Shown one piece after another: positions 18,310-27,949 of a stretch of DNA of 64,000 bases. A program made the position numbers and the translations under genes. This DNA is from Rhizobium sp. BT03. GTDB lineage: Bacteria > Pseudomonadota > Alphaproteobacteria > Rhizobiales > Rhizobiaceae. Position 1 is the stretch's first letter. The number at the start of each line of letters is the position of its first letter. Under the pieces are notes generated by a model. That model was not told where the DNA came from and did no database searches. It saw only the letters and a list, made by a program, of their open reading frames with translations. The DNA lies in NCBI RefSeq assembly GCF_030053155.1, contig NZ_CP125641.1, positions 186,001 to 250,000 of the forward strand, written 5' to 3'.

Positions 18310-19079
18310 CGGAGCGATTTCAGCAGTCGGTCTCGATGCTGACTGATGTAGTCGATATCGCCGAGATACAGCCGGGCGTCTCCTGCCGCCACGTCTTCCA
18401 CGAAGGTCTCGTCTCCGGCCGAGGCCCTTGCCTGCATGAAATTGACGAGCGCCTGAAGCCGCCTGCAGATCATCTCCGGGAGTTGGTGCCGCTCTTCTGC
18501 CGTCGTGCCATAGGCCGTGCAGAAGATTTCCGCCCGCCGCAGCTGTTCGTCGAGGCTTGATGTCACGCCGGGATGGGAGGGATCGGACAAGGGCGCCCAG
18601 CGGTACACCGCATAGGCCAGATCCCACAGGCGCGGGGCGGGATGGGCGGTGTCGAAATCGATGATCCCGACAGCTTCATGCTCTGCCGTGGCGATATTGT
18701 AAGGCGCATAATCTCCGTGGCAGATGATCTCGCGCGGTTCCTGCGGCGGCAGCATCCATGTCTGGACCTCGCGATCGGTTGCCAGAAACCCTTCAGATGC
18801 CGAATGAAAGTCCCGCAGAAGCCTGGCCGCAGACAGCAGCAACGTCTGTGATCCGACAAATGGATCCGCCAAGTCTTCGCAGACGCGCCCGGCGACGTAG
18901 CTGACGATCTCCTGGTTTTCCCCGGTGATGCCGATCGGCTCCGGCGCCGCCGGAAAGCCTCGGCTCCGGAGATGCCGCAAAAACCGGTGCACTGTCGGTG
19001 TCCATGCGCCTGATGGTCTGACGACGGTATCGCCGTTGCGCCAGATCTGCCCGGTTCGTCCGCCTTCCAACGGTTTCAC
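18306..19079 (-). CDS. Aminoglycoside/choline kinase-like phosphotransferase
   Basis: The protein has the APH fold: a glycine loop region near the start, the catalytic-loop motif CHGDYAPYN (HxDxxxxN) around residue 120, and the metal-binding IIDFDTAHP that follows. It probably phosphorylates a small hydroxylated molecule; the substrate is unknown. I chose the GTG at 19079 because GGGAGG lies about 6 bases before it, giving 257 residues. Another GTG at 19094 is possible. It lies 26 bases after the MBL-fold gene on the same strand, so the two are likely co-transcribed. Confidence 0.85.
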   Translation of the reverse strand: MKPLEGGRTGQIWRNGDTVVRPSGAWTPTVHRFLRHLRSRGFPAAPEPIGITGENQEIVSYVAGRVCEDLADPFVGSQTLLLSAARLLRDFHSASEGFLATDREVQTWMLPPQEPREIICHGDYAPYNIATAEHEAVGIIDFDTAHPAPRLWDLAYAVYRWAPLSDPSHPGVTSSLDEQLRRAEIFCTAYGTTAEERHQLPEMICRRLQALVNFMQARASAGDETFVEDVAAGDARLYLGDIDYISQHRDRLLKSLR

Positions 19080-19105
19080 GTCATCGCCTCCCACCTGCCG
19101 CCCCT

Positions 19106-19987
19106 TTATGCGGATTTCCGTTTTTCGATATGGGCCTGAACGGTGGCGCCAAGGTTGGTCTCATGGCAGTTTCGGTAGAAGGTCGCCGTATCCGCAGGCA
19201 TCCCGTCGGGGATGGCGACGAAGTCTTCAAGCCGGAAACCGCTTGAACGGCTGAGCTGCCCATCGGTCAGCTGGCTTTCGTTCAACCGATCAATACGATC
19301 GGCAAGGGCTTCGAAATAGGCAAGGTTCGCCTTCACCGTCGAAGGCGAAGATGTCTGGCCATGCGCGGGGATGACCAGCCTCGCATCGAGGTCACGAATC
19401 CGCTGCAGCGATGAACGGATCAGGCCAAGGTCTTCGGCACTTTTGCTCCAGACTTCGGGGATAGGGTATTCCACCGCGTCGACGGCCAGGCAGATGCGCA
19501 GTTCGGGAATCCAGATGGCGATATGGTCGGGCGTGTGCCCGGGCGTATGGATGAGTTCGAGCGTGAGATCGCCGCCGTTGAGGACCATCGAGCCGGAGAA
19601 GGTGATATCGGGGCCGATGAGTTCGACATTCCGAAACCGCGATTCCTGGCTTGTCTTGTCTCTGAGGAGCTGCTGCGCCGAGGGCGCGCGCAAGCGGTCG
19701 AGTGCTGCGGCATGCGCGATAATCGCAGCGCGCCCTGCAACGGCGGCATTTCCCCAGAAGTGATCCCAATCCATGTGCGAATTGATGACGATCAGCGGGC
19801 GATCCGCAGCCTTTTCTTCAAGCAGATTCAGCGCCATCCGGCATAGCTCGGGCGTGCCGAGCGTATCGATCAGGACGTTGAATCTCTCGGTCCGCACAAA
19901 CACGGCATCGACTTCGTCCCCTGCCCGAACGATCACGATCCGATCGTCAAGTTCGGGATAGGAGGACAATTCTACCAATACATCCAT
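19106..19987 (-). CDS. MBL-fold metallo-hydrolase
   Basis: The 293-residue protein has the beta-lactamase-fold metal motif as NSHMDWDHFWGN (H71, D73, D75, H76). The second histidine of the classic HxHxDH is replaced by aspartate, as is common in one branch of the family. Later come PGHTPDHIAIW (metal His) and an AVDAVEYPIPEVW segment. The reaction could be hydrolysis of an ester, lactone or thioester; the substrate is unknown. It is upstream of the APH-type kinase in the same direction. Confidence 0.85.
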   Translation of the reverse strand: MDVLVELSSYPELDDRIVIVRAGDEVDAVFVRTERFNVLIDTLGTPELCRMALNLLEEKAADRPLIVINSHMDWDHFWGNAAVAGRAAIIAHAAALDRLRAPSAQQLLRDKTSQESRFRNVELIGPDITFSGSMVLNGGDLTLELIHTPGHTPDHIAIWIPELRICLAVDAVEYPIPEVWSKSAEDLGLIRSSLQRIRDLDARLVIPAHGQTSSPSTVKANLAYFEALADRIDRLNESQLTDGQLSRSSGFRLEDFVAIPDGMPADTATFYRNCHETNLGATVQAHIEKRKSA

Positions 19988-20068
19988 GTTTGGTTGCCTC
20001 TATTGCAAGCGGAGCATTTTCGTCGTGATATACGAGATCTCGATCCGGGGTGAAGCGTAGGAAGCGCT

Positions 20069-20509
20069 TCAAGACTGCCCGTCCCGTGGTGTGAACGAGA
20101 GCCTCCTCCTGCTGTTTTCCGCAATGATCGCCGCTTTAAGCTGCTTGAAGAACGCCTCGGGGATGAAGCCGTAATCGACGCGGCTGGGATCATCGGGCCG
20201 TGCGCGCAGATCATAACCAGGCCAGATAAAGCGGTTCAGTTGAGTCAGCCGCAGCCAATGCCGTTCGCCATCCAGGCCAAGTGATTTTGCGATTGCAGCA
20301 GGTATCTCAAGCGATGCCGAGCCGTCGGGCTGCGAGTGTGTGATGGGTACGACAACAACTTGGATCGCCGTTGTTTCTTTCACCTTCGCTGCAAGAACGA
20401 CCGCACAAGGCCTGTCCTTGGACGCTTCGTATTTTCCTTTGTCGTAGTCCTCTTTCCAAAGAAACGAATATCTGATCACCAAGCCTGGTGCGGGTTCGGG
20501 AAACTTCAC
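20069..20509 (-). CDS. PemK/MazF-like toxin candidate
   Basis: The 146-residue protein begins with PEPAPGLVIRYSFLWKEDYD and has KDRPCAVVLAAKV followed by VVVVPITHSQPDG. This is the PemK/MazF-type pattern: an SH3-like barrel with an RP-C-VV strand and a P-I-TH strand. Such toxins are mRNA interferases. It is longer than most MazF proteins (about 110 residues), with a C-terminal extension rich in basic residues. Its start overlaps the antitoxin stop by 4 bases (ATGA at 20506-20509), the usual antitoxin-first toxin-antitoxin operon. Activity is inferred only from fold pattern and context. Confidence 0.7.
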   Translation of the reverse strand: MKFPEPAPGLVIRYSFLWKEDYDKGKYEASKDRPCAVVLAAKVKETTAIQVVVVPITHSQPDGSASLEIPAAIAKSLGLDGERHWLRLTQLNRFIWPGYDLRARPDDPSRVDYGFIPEAFFKQLKAAIIAENSRRRLSFTPRDGQS

Positions 20510-20760
20510 TTCGGCGCAATGCCGTATTGAGCGTTCTCAATGTCCGAAATCGTGTCCTCGTCCAGCTCTCCGACGATGAGAACTTCACGCTCCCTGCGCT
20601 TCAGGCTCTTATAGTGTTCAAGCTCGCTTGCGGAAAGATAGCCGCCAATGACCCGCCCATGGCTGGTGACTTCGATAACCTTTTCGCTCAGCGCCTCATC
20701 CTGATACCGTGCGAAGCTCCGAGAGAATGTAGTCGCCGGGACTCTCAATATTTGAGCCAT
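20506..20760 (-). CDS. Phd/YefM-like antitoxin candidate
   Basis: The 84-residue protein has a short N-terminal DNA-binding region (VPATTFSRSFARYQDEAL), then VIEVTSHGRVIGGYLSASEL, which matches the Phd/YefM pattern of a VTRRGRPVAVLVS-like strand, and an acidic C-terminal tail (VGELDEDTISDIENA) suited to cover a toxin. GGAGGG lies 6 bases before its ATG. A strong palindrome sits just upstream, as expected for an autoregulated antitoxin. It is directly coupled to the PemK-like gene. Confidence 0.75.
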   Translation of the reverse strand: MAQILRVPATTFSRSFARYQDEALSEKVIEVTSHGRVIGGYLSASELEHYKSLKRREREVLIVGELDEDTISDIENAQYGIAPK

Positions 20761-20779
20761 TTTCTTCCCTCCGCCAATA

Positions 20780-20803
20780 TGTGTAAAATACGTAAATTAC
20801 ACA
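20780..20803. promoter_or_regulatory. Operator of the toxin-antitoxin operon
   Basis: TGTGTAA and TTACACA arms flank a TACGTA centre; 20 of 24 positions obey the dyad. It starts 20 bases before the antitoxin ATG in AT-rich DNA, where binding would block the promoter. Confidence 0.65.
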
Positions 20804-20835
20804 ATTTGTCAATGTGGCGGTTATGACTGGAATCG

Positions 20836-21219
20836 TCAGTTCGATTTTGGCTTCTGCCGCACTGGTACAGGCACATCCCAATGGCTCATCACGTCATTCG
20901 CCACGGCGGTTGCGCATATCACCATCACGCTGGGTTCTGAGCGGCCGAGCCTCTTCGGCGTCCATTGTGCCCGGAGCGGGACCGCGCATCGGGGAACCAA
21001 CACCTTCGCGTTCGGTTCCAGCACGTCCCATTGCTGCGGCCCTTTGGCGTTCTCCTGCGCGACGAAGCGCCTCGCCTCCTCGCGGATTTCGAACAGGCCA
21101 TTCTTGTACTCCGTGGAGCGATCGGTCTCGATGCTCCAGGACGTGAGGCACAGGACGCAGGCCGAAAGGGTTGCGGCGAGGAGTATCGATCGAAGCATGG
21201 ACGCGCGCTCAACAGCCAA
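20836..21219 (-). CDS. Small exported protein of unknown function
   Basis: This 127-residue protein has a signal peptide or signal anchor (SMLRSILLAATLSACVLCLT) and then a polar domain with two further cysteines (PRCAVPL and VICATAV). I do not recognise the family. GGAGGG lies 8 bases before a TTG at 21219, which supports that start. An ATG at 21198 would remove seven residues but has no ribosome site. The gene lies 32 bases upstream of the toxin-antitoxin operator on the same strand. Confidence 0.6.
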   Translation of the reverse strand: MAVERASMLRSILLAATLSACVLCLTSWSIETDRSTEYKNGLFEIREEARRFVAQENAKGPQQWDVLEPNAKVLVPRCAVPLRAQWTPKRLGRSEPSVMVICATAVANDVMSHWDVPVPVRQKPKSN

Positions 21220-21384
21220 CTGACTGACCCTCCCTGGACAACGGAAGACTACCCGGATGCGGCTGGAAGTCTCAAGGTCTCATCGTCTCACGGGAGAGCT
21301 ATAATGCTCGAACGAAGTGCGCCCTGCCGATCCGGCGCCGATGCGGCCGATGATTTCGTACAGCCGCGAATTGGCCGTGCCGGT

Positions 21385-21409
21385 GGAACAACAACCGTCA
21401 AAGGAAGTT
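21385..21409 (+). promoter_or_regulatory. Candidate EcfG promoter of the glgE operon
   Basis: GGAAC at 21385-21389 is followed after 16 bases by AGTT, one mismatch from the CGTT of the EcfG/RpoE2 general-stress promoter. It would start transcription near 21415, leaving a leader of about 25 bases before the ATG at 21440. It also supports that ATG over upstream ones, which would lie before the transcript start. Confidence 0.5.
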
Positions 21410-21439
21410 TGCCTGAAAAGCAACTCGAGGCGGCGGCCA

Positions 21440-24400
21440 ATGTCATTTTCTGCGAACGGGGGTGTGTTGAGCACCCCACCCCGGATCTATTACGTCAATC
21501 CGCTCCTTCTCCAGGGCATCGCTGCATGGCGCGAGGTTTTCGACCATGCAGCGGATACCGGCTTCGATCATGTGCTGACGGCGCCCCTCTTCGACCGGGG
21601 CGGTGAATGCAGCGTGTTTGCCTCCCGGGATTTCGATCGTCTCGATCCTGAATTGTCGCTCGGAAGCGGGGTGGAGGATGGGATGGCGCGCCTGGCGGAG
21701 GCTGGCCGCAAGAGCGGCGTCGCCTTGATGATGGACCTGATGCTCGACGGCAAGGCGCGTGATCAGGCGGGCTTTCGTCCCGTCGATCCAAGGCGCTCGC
21801 CATTGGATCCGGCGGAGCCGATGACGGCGATGGGGGCAGAACGGCAATCGCAGCTGTTGGCGGAATGGACCGAACGGCTGCAGCGGCTGAGTAGTCTCGG
21901 TCTCTCCGGCTACCGGATGCTTGGGATCGATCGCGCCGCACCGACGCTTTTCAAATCGCTGATTGCGGCGGTGCGCGAAAAGACCGAGGCGCGATTCCTC
22001 GCCTGGACGCCCGGCACCGATTTTGCGGTGAGGGGCGGGATCAAGGGGACGGGTTTCGACGGCTGCTTTTCGTCGATGGCCTGGTGGGATTTTGACGAGA
22101 GATGGTTCATCGACGAGCATCGTGTGCAACAGCCGCTCGGCTGGCAGGTCGCGTTTCCGGAGCCGCCATTCGCTCGGCGTATCGCGCACGGAACCGAGAG
22201 CCGCGAGATCCTCGAACGGCGCGCCGTGAGAGCCTTGCGCCTTGCCGCTTCGCTCGGTGGGGGACTGATGGTTCCCATGGGGTTCGAATATGGCGCGGCC
22301 ACGCCGCTCGATCCGACACATGGGAACAGGTCGGGTCTTCGGGGACTGCGCCACGATTTGTCTTTCGATCTTTCCTCTGAAATCCGCCTTGCGAATAGCG
22401 AAATCGGCAGGGTCGAGCATGCGCCTGCCTCTTCGCTGCGCCTGATCCGCAATGCCAATGGACCGGTCTCGGCACTTCTGCAATCCGAGGTGCAGGATCT
22501 GCGCAGCGCTGACAACGTGCGCTTCATCCTGCTGAACAGGGACCTTCGGAAAAGCGCGCCGGCGCCGGTGACCGCACTTCGTGAAGCGGCCTCCGGTTTT
22601 CTGCCAGTCGCAGCCGACGGCGCGGCTCTGCGTCTGCGGGCAGGGGAGGCGCTGGTCATCGAAGGCAAGGCGCCGGCGCCGATCACCTCCAGGCCCGCCC
22701 TGGAGATCGCGCAGGCTGCTGCATCGCCGCGGCTTGCCATCGAAAACATCATGCCGCGCGTCGACGGCGGGCGTTTCCCGGTCAAGCGGGTAGTCGGCGA
22801 TATCGTCACCGTCGAGGCCGACATATTCGCCGACGGCCACGATCCGATCGCCGCGGTCCTGCTCTGGCGTCCGCTCGATGCCATGGCGGACTGGAACGAG
22901 ACGGAGATGCATCTGATCGAAAACGACCGCTGGCGCGCCGAATTTCTGCTGGAGCGCACCGGACGTTACGAGTTCGCGGTCGAGGCGTGGAAAAACCCGT
23001 TTGCGATCTTCAGCTACGAGCTGACCAAGAAGAACGACGCCCGGCTGGACCTGAAGCTGGAGCTGCAGGAAGGGTTGAACCTCGCCCGTTCGGCAAAGGC
23101 TGCCGCGCCTGCGGCGCTGGGCGCCGATCTGGAAGCTCTGGTCGACCGCCTCGAACACGCGTCGGATGCCGAGCGCACGGCGATCCTGCTCGATCCCAGG
23201 ACATCGGAGCTGATGAACAAGGCCGACAGGCGGCCGTTCCGGCTTCGCTCCACGGCAAGTGCCGTCGATGCCGAACGCAAGGCAGCGGCCTTTGCCAGCT
23301 GGTACCAGATTTTCCCGCGCTCGCAGAGCGGTGATCCGGACCGGCACGGCACGTTCGACGACGTGATCGCAAGATTGCCCGCCATCCGCGACATGGGCTT
23401 CGACGTGCTCTATTTCCCGCCGATTCATCCGATCGGTTCGACCAACCGGAAAGGCCGCAACAACAGCCTGAAAGCCGGGCCTGATGATCCGGGAAGCCCC
23501 TATGCGATCGGCTCCGAGGAGGGCGGTCACGATGCCATCCATCCCGAGCTCGGCGAATTCGAGGATTTCCGGCGTCTGGTCGAGGCGGCAAGCCGGCATG
23601 GGCTGGAGATCGCCCTCGATCTCGCCATCCAGGCGTCGCCGGATCACCCCTGGCTGAAGGAACATCCCGGCTGGTTCGACTGGCGTCCCGACGGCACGAT
23701 CAAATATGCGGAAAACCCGCCGAAGAAATACGAGGACATCGTCAATGTCGATTTCTACACGAAAGACGCGCTGCCCTCGCTATGGGTGGAGCTGAGGGAT
23801 ATCGTCCAGCTATGGGTCGACCAGGGCGTCAAGCTGTTTCGCGTCGACAATCCGCACACCAAGCCCTTTCCGTTCTGGGAGTGGCTGATCGGCGATATCA
23901 GGGCGCGTCATCCCGATGTGGTCTTCCTGTCGGAAGCCTTCACCAAGCCCAAGGTGATGTACCGGCTGGCGAAGATCGGTTTTTCCCAATCCTATACCTA
24001 TTTCACCTGGCGCAATGCCAAATGGGAGCTCGAGCAATATATGCGCGAGCTGACGGAGACGGAGGCGAAGGAATTCTTCCGCCCGCATTTCTTCGTCAAC
24101 ACCCATGATATCAATCCGGATTTCCTCCAGAACGCGCCGCGCCCGGCCTTCCTGATCCGCGCAGCCCTTGCCGCTACCCTTTCGGGCCTGTGGGGCGTCT
24201 ATAATGGTTTCGAACTCTGCGAGGGGCGACCAGATGCCAAGCGCAAAGAATATGCCGACAGCGAGAAGTACGAGATTCGGGCCTGGGACTACGATCGGCC
24301 GGGCAATATCATCGCCGAAATCAGGATGCTCAACCGCATCCGGACTGAAAATACCGCGCTGCATTCACATCTCGGGCTGACGCTGCTGAATGCACGAAAT

Positions 24401-24664
24401 GGCAATATCCTGTTCTTCGAGAAGGCAAGCAAGGCGCGTGACAACGTCCTGCTGATCGCCATCAGTCTCGATCCCCACAACTTCCAGCAAAGCGATGTCG
24501 AGCTGCCGCTCTGGCAGTGGTCGCTCGGGGATGGCGGCACGCTGGATGCCGAAGATCTGATCGGCGGGCATCGTTTCAACTGGACCGGCAAATGGCAGAG
24601 CATCGGGCTCAATCCCCACGTCCTGCCCTATGCGCTCTGGCGTATTCGCTCAAGGGAGGCATGA
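21440..24664 (+). CDS. glgE: Alpha-1,4-glucan:maltose-1-phosphate maltosyltransferase with an extra N-terminal amylase-like half
   Basis: GlgE adds maltose from maltose-1-phosphate to the non-reducing end of an alpha-1,4-glucan. The C-terminal part (from about residue 431, some 640 residues) is a full GlgE: the N/S domain with VDGGRFPVKRVVGD, then a GH13 barrel with PIHPIGSTNRKGRNN, nucleophile D803 in FRVDNPH, acid/base E832 in LSEAF and D890 in NTHDINPDFL. In front lies a second, degenerate GH13-like half (about residues 15-430) in which the nucleophile and acid positions do not match an active site. The start at 21440 has GAGG upstream. The stop abuts treS with no gap, so glgE-treS-glgB form one operon. 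Confidence 0.95.
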   Translation: MSFSANGGVLSTPPRIYYVNPLLLQGIAAWREVFDHAADTGFDHVLTAPLFDRGGECSVFASRDFDRLDPELSLGSGVEDGMARLAEAGRKSGVALMMDLMLDGKARDQAGFRPVDPRRSPLDPAEPMTAMGAERQSQLLAEWTERLQRLSSLGLSGYRMLGIDRAAPTLFKSLIAAVREKTEARFLAWTPGTDFAVRGGIKGTGFDGCFSSMAWWDFDERWFIDEHRVQQPLGWQVAFPEPPFARRIAHGTESREILERRAVRALRLAASLGGGLMVPMGFEYGAATPLDPTHGNRSGLRGLRHDLSFDLSSEIRLANSEIGRVEHAPASSLRLIRNANGPVSALLQSEVQDLRSADNVRFILLNRDLRKSAPAPVTALREAASGFLPVAADGAALRLRAGEALVIEGKAPAPITSRPALEIAQAAASPRLAIENIMPRVDGGRFPVKRVVGDIVTVEADIFADGHDPIAAVLLWRPLDAMADWNETEMHLIENDRWRAEFLLERTGRYEFAVEAWKNPFAIFSYELTKKNDARLDLKLELQEGLNLARSAKAAAPAALGADLEALVDRLEHASDAERTAILLDPRTSELMNKADRRPFRLRSTASAVDAERKAAAFASWYQIFPRSQSGDPDRHGTFDDVIARLPAIRDMGFDVLYFPPIHPIGSTNRKGRNNSLKAGPDDPGSPYAIGSEEGGHDAIHPELGEFEDFRRLVEAASRHGLEIALDLAIQASPDHPWLKEHPGWFDWRPDGTIKYAENPPKKYEDIVNVDFYTKDALPSLWVELRDIVQLWVDQGVKLFRVDNPHTKPFPFWEWLIGDIRARHPDVVFLSEAFTKPKVMYRLAKIGFSQSYTYFTWRNAKWELEQYMRELTETEAKEFFRPHFFVNTHDINPDFLQNAPRPAFLIRAALAATLSGLWGVYNGFELCEGRPDAKRKEYADSEKYEIRAWDYDRPGNIIAEIRMLNRIRTENTALHSHLGLTLLNARNGNILFFEKASKARDNVLLIAISLDPHNFQQSDVELPLWQWSLGDGGTLDAEDLIGGHRFNWTGKWQSIGLNPHVLPYALWRIRSREA

Positions 24665-27600
24665 ATGGACACGATGAATGCCGATGGCTCGCACCAGCCG
24701 CTGCTGTGGTACAAGGATGCGATCATCTACCAGTTGCATATCAAATCGTTCTACGACGCCAATGGCGACGGCGTCGGCGACTTTGCCGGTCTGCACGCCA
24801 AGCTCGATCATATCGCGGCGCTCGGCGTCAACGCCATCTGGCTGCTGCCTTTCTTTCCCTCGCCGCGCCGTGACGACGGCTATGACATTGCCGACTATGG
24901 CAATGTCAGCCCGGATTACGGGACGGTGGAGGATTTCCGCGCCTTTGTCGACGCCGCCCACCAGCGCAATATCCGCGTCATCATCGAGCTCGTCATCAAC
25001 CACACTTCCGACCAGCATCCCTGGTTCCAGAGGGCGCGCCAGGCGCCGGCGGGATCGCCGGAGCGGGATTTCTATGTCTGGTCGGATACCGATCAGAAGT
25101 TCCCGGAAACGCGCATCATCTTTCTCGACACGGAGAAATCCAACTGGACATGGGATGCGGTGGCCGGCGCCTATTACTGGCATCGCTTCTATTCGCACCA
25201 GCCGGACCTCAACTTCGACAGCCCGCTCGTCATGGAGGAACTGCTGAAGGTGATGCGCTTCTGGCTGGAAACCGGCATCGACGGTTTCCGTCTCGACGCG
25301 ATCCCCTATCTCGTCGAGCGCGAGGGAACAATCAACGAGAACCTTTCCGAGACCCATGCCATCCTCAGGCGCATCCGCGCCGCCCTCGATGCCACCCATC
25401 CCGGCGTCATGCTGCTGGCCGAGGCCAATCAATGGCCGGAGGATACGCGTGAATATTTCGGCGACGGCGACGAATGCCATATGGCCTTCCACTTCCCGCT
25501 GATGCCGCGCATGTACATGGCGATCGCCAAGGAGGACCGGTTCCCGATCACCGACATCCTGCGCCAGACGCCTGAAATTCCCGAGAATTGCCAATGGGCG
25601 ATCTTCCTGCGCAATCACGACGAACTGACGCTGGAAATGGTGACCGACGCCGAGCGAGACTATCTCTGGGAGACCTATGCCTCCGACAAACGCGCCCGCA
25701 TCAATCTCGGCATCCGGCGGCGGCTGGCGCCGCTGATGGAGCGCGACCGCCGGCGCATCGAGCTGATGAACGCGCTTCTTCTGTCGATGCCGGGAACGCC
25801 CGTCATCTATTACGGCGACGAGATCGGCATGGGCGACAACATCTATCTCGGCGATCGGGACGGGGTGCGCACACCGATGCAATGGTCGCCGGACCGCAAC
25901 GGCGGATTCTCCCGCACCGATCCGGCGCGTCTCGTCCTGCCGCCGATTGCCGATCCGCTCTACGGCTTCGAGGCCGTCAACGTCGAGGCGCAGAGCACGG
26001 ATGCGCATTCGCTTCTCAACTGGACGCGCAAGATGCTGGCGCTGCGCGGCCGGCATCCGGCCTTCGGGCGCGGCTCGCTGCGTTTCCTCTCGCCTGAAAA
26101 CCGCAAGATCCTCGCTTATCTCAGGGAATATCAAGGCGAGACGCTGATGTGCGTCGCCAATCTCTCGCGGCTGCCGCAGGCCGTCGAGCTCGACCTCTCG
26201 GCCTTCGAGGGCCGCGTGCCGATCGAGCTGACCGGCATGTCGCCCTTTCCGCCGATCGGGCAGCTCACCTATCTCCTGACGATGCCGCCCTACGGTTTCT
26301 TCTGGTTCCAGCTGGAGGCCGATGCCGATCCGCCGGCATGGCGCACGGCGCCGCCCGAACAGTTGCCCGACCTCGTGACGATGGTCATGCGCCGCGGCCT
26401 GCTCGATCTCGTCGACGAACCCGCGCATATGCGCGTCCTCAGCAACGAAATCCTGCCCGCCTATCTCGCGAGACGGCGGTGGTTCGGGGCAAAAGACCAG
26501 CCGCTGCAGGCGGCGCGGCTGATCTCGGCGACGCCGATCCCCTATGCCGACGGTGTCGTTCTCGGCGAATTGGAGGTGGTGCTGCCTGACCATACCGAAT
26601 CCTATCAGCTGCCTCTGACGGTCGCCTGGGACGATGCGCAGCCTTCGGCGCTGACCCAGCAGCTTGCGCTCGGGCGGGTTCGCCAGGGCAGGCGGGTCGG
26701 CTTCCTGACGGATGGATTTGCCGTGGAGCCGATGGCGCGCGGCATCCTGCGCGGACTTGCCGACCGTTCGCGCATCACCGGGCGCACCGGTACGCTGGAA
26801 TTTCTCGGCACTGAGCGGCTCGACCGGCTTGATGTCAGCGACGACATGCCGGTCCACTGGCTGTCGGCCGAGCAATCCAACAGTTCGCTGATCGTCGGCG
26901 ACGTCGCCATGATCAAGCTGATCCGGCACATCTTCCCCGGCATCCACCCCGAGGTGGAGATGACCCGGTTTCTGACTCGCGCCGGCTACGACCATACCGC
27001 GCCGCTGCTCGGCGAAGTCGCGCATACCGATTCCAGCGGGCGCCGCTCGACCTTGATCATCGTCCAGGGCGCGATCCGCAACCAGGGCGACGCGTGGAAC
27101 TGGATGCTCAACAATCTGCGCCGCGCCGCCGACGAGCTCGTACTGGCCGATCCGGCGGTCGAACCCGGCGACGACGTCTTCCGGTCGCTGATCAGTTTCG
27201 TCGCGATGGTCGGTATGCGATTGGGCGAATTGCATGTGGTACTCGCCGGGGAGAGCGCGGATGTGGCTTTCAGCCCTGTCGTTGCCGGCGACGATGAGGT
27301 GGAGGCAATCAGGAGGGCCGTGGCGGGCGAGGTCGCCTTTGCCATGTCGAAGCTTGCCGAACGCGAGGAGAATGCCGATCCCGCTGTCGATCTGCTCGCC
27401 GCTCCACTTGTCGAGCGCCGCGCCGAACTAGTCGAGCTGGCCGGGCGGCTGGCGGAAAGCGCCCGCGGCACGCTGATGACGCGCACGCATGGCGATTTCC
27501 ATCTCGGCCAGATCCTGGTCAGCGAGGGCGATGCCGTCATCATCGACTTCGAAGGCGAGCCGGCGAAAAATCTGGCCGAGCGCCGCGCCAAGACGGTTCC

Positions 27601-27949
27601 GCTGCGTGATGTCGCCGGGCTGTTGCGGTCGCTGAGCTACCTCGTCGCCACCGCCCAGCTCGACAATGACGCGGTCACCGAACATGAGAACGAGGTGCGC
27701 CGCGAGGCCATCGCCCGTTTCGGGCGCAATGCCGAGGCGGCCTTCCTCGATGCCTATTGGCAGGCGGTTTCGGCCTCCAGGGAACTCGCCATGCCGGCCG
27801 ATCAACGCAGGCGGGTTCTCGACGCCTTTCTTCTCGAAAAGGCTGCCTATGAAATCGCCTACGAAGCCCGCAACAGGCCGAAGTGGCTGCCGATCCCGCT
27901 CGCCGGTCTTACCGAAATCGTATCGCGCTTAGCGGGGGTCAATGCATGA
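24665..27949 (+). CDS. treS: Trehalose synthase (maltose alpha-D-glucosyltransferase) fused to maltokinase
   Basis: The N-terminal 550 residues are TreS, a GH13 enzyme that interconverts trehalose and maltose: [20 protein letters not shown] at the start, nucleophile D211 in GFRLDAIPY, acid/base E253 in LLAEANQWP and D319 in RNHDELT. The rest (from about residue 600) is a Pep2/Mak maltokinase: [16 protein letters not shown], the catalytic THGDFHLGQ at residues 941-949, and D961 of IIDFEGEP. The fusion makes maltose and phosphorylates it to maltose-1-phosphate for GlgE. It starts directly after the glgE stop and overlaps glgB by 4 bases. At 1094 residues it matches known TreS-Mak fusions. Confidence 0.97.
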   Translation: MDTMNADGSHQPLLWYKDAIIYQLHIKSFYDANGDGVGDFAGLHAKLDHIAALGVNAIWLLPFFPSPRRDDGYDIADYGNVSPDYGTVEDFRAFVDAAHQRNIRVIIELVINHTSDQHPWFQRARQAPAGSPERDFYVWSDTDQKFPETRIIFLDTEKSNWTWDAVAGAYYWHRFYSHQPDLNFDSPLVMEELLKVMRFWLETGIDGFRLDAIPYLVEREGTINENLSETHAILRRIRAALDATHPGVMLLAEANQWPEDTREYFGDGDECHMAFHFPLMPRMYMAIAKEDRFPITDILRQTPEIPENCQWAIFLRNHDELTLEMVTDAERDYLWETYASDKRARINLGIRRRLAPLMERDRRRIELMNALLLSMPGTPVIYYGDEIGMGDNIYLGDRDGVRTPMQWSPDRNGGFSRTDPARLVLPPIADPLYGFEAVNVEAQSTDAHSLLNWTRKMLALRGRHPAFGRGSLRFLSPENRKILAYLREYQGETLMCVANLSRLPQAVELDLSAFEGRVPIELTGMSPFPPIGQLTYLLTMPPYGFFWFQLEADADPPAWRTAPPEQLPDLVTMVMRRGLLDLVDEPAHMRVLSNEILPAYLARRRWFGAKDQPLQAARLISATPIPYADGVVLGELEVVLPDHTESYQLPLTVAWDDAQPSALTQQLALGRVRQGRRVGFLTDGFAVEPMARGILRGLADRSRITGRTGTLEFLGTERLDRLDVSDDMPVHWLSAEQSNSSLIVGDVAMIKLIRHIFPGIHPEVEMTRFLTRAGYDHTAPLLGEVAHTDSSGRRSTLIIVQGAIRNQGDAWNWMLNNLRRAADELVLADPAVEPGDDVFRSLISFVAMVGMRLGELHVVLAGESADVAFSPVVAGDDEVEAIRRAVAGEVAFAMSKLAEREENADPAVDLLAAPLVERRAELVELAGRLAESARGTLMTRTHGDFHLGQILVSEGDAVIIDFEGEPAKNLAERRAKTVPLRDVAGLLRSLSYLVATAQLDNDAVTEHENEVRREAIARFGRNAEAAFLDAYWQAVSASRELAMPADQRRRVLDAFLLEKAAYEIAYEARNRPKWLPIPLAGLTEIVSRLAGVNA

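Noticed and set aside
21443..23665. Open frame of 740 codons antisense to glgE
   Set aside because: The glgE frame has all GlgE motifs; the antisense translation has none and no ribosome site.
24650..27235. Open frame of 861 codons antisense to treS
   Set aside because: The composition is typical of antisense shadow frames; treS motifs are intact on the other strand.
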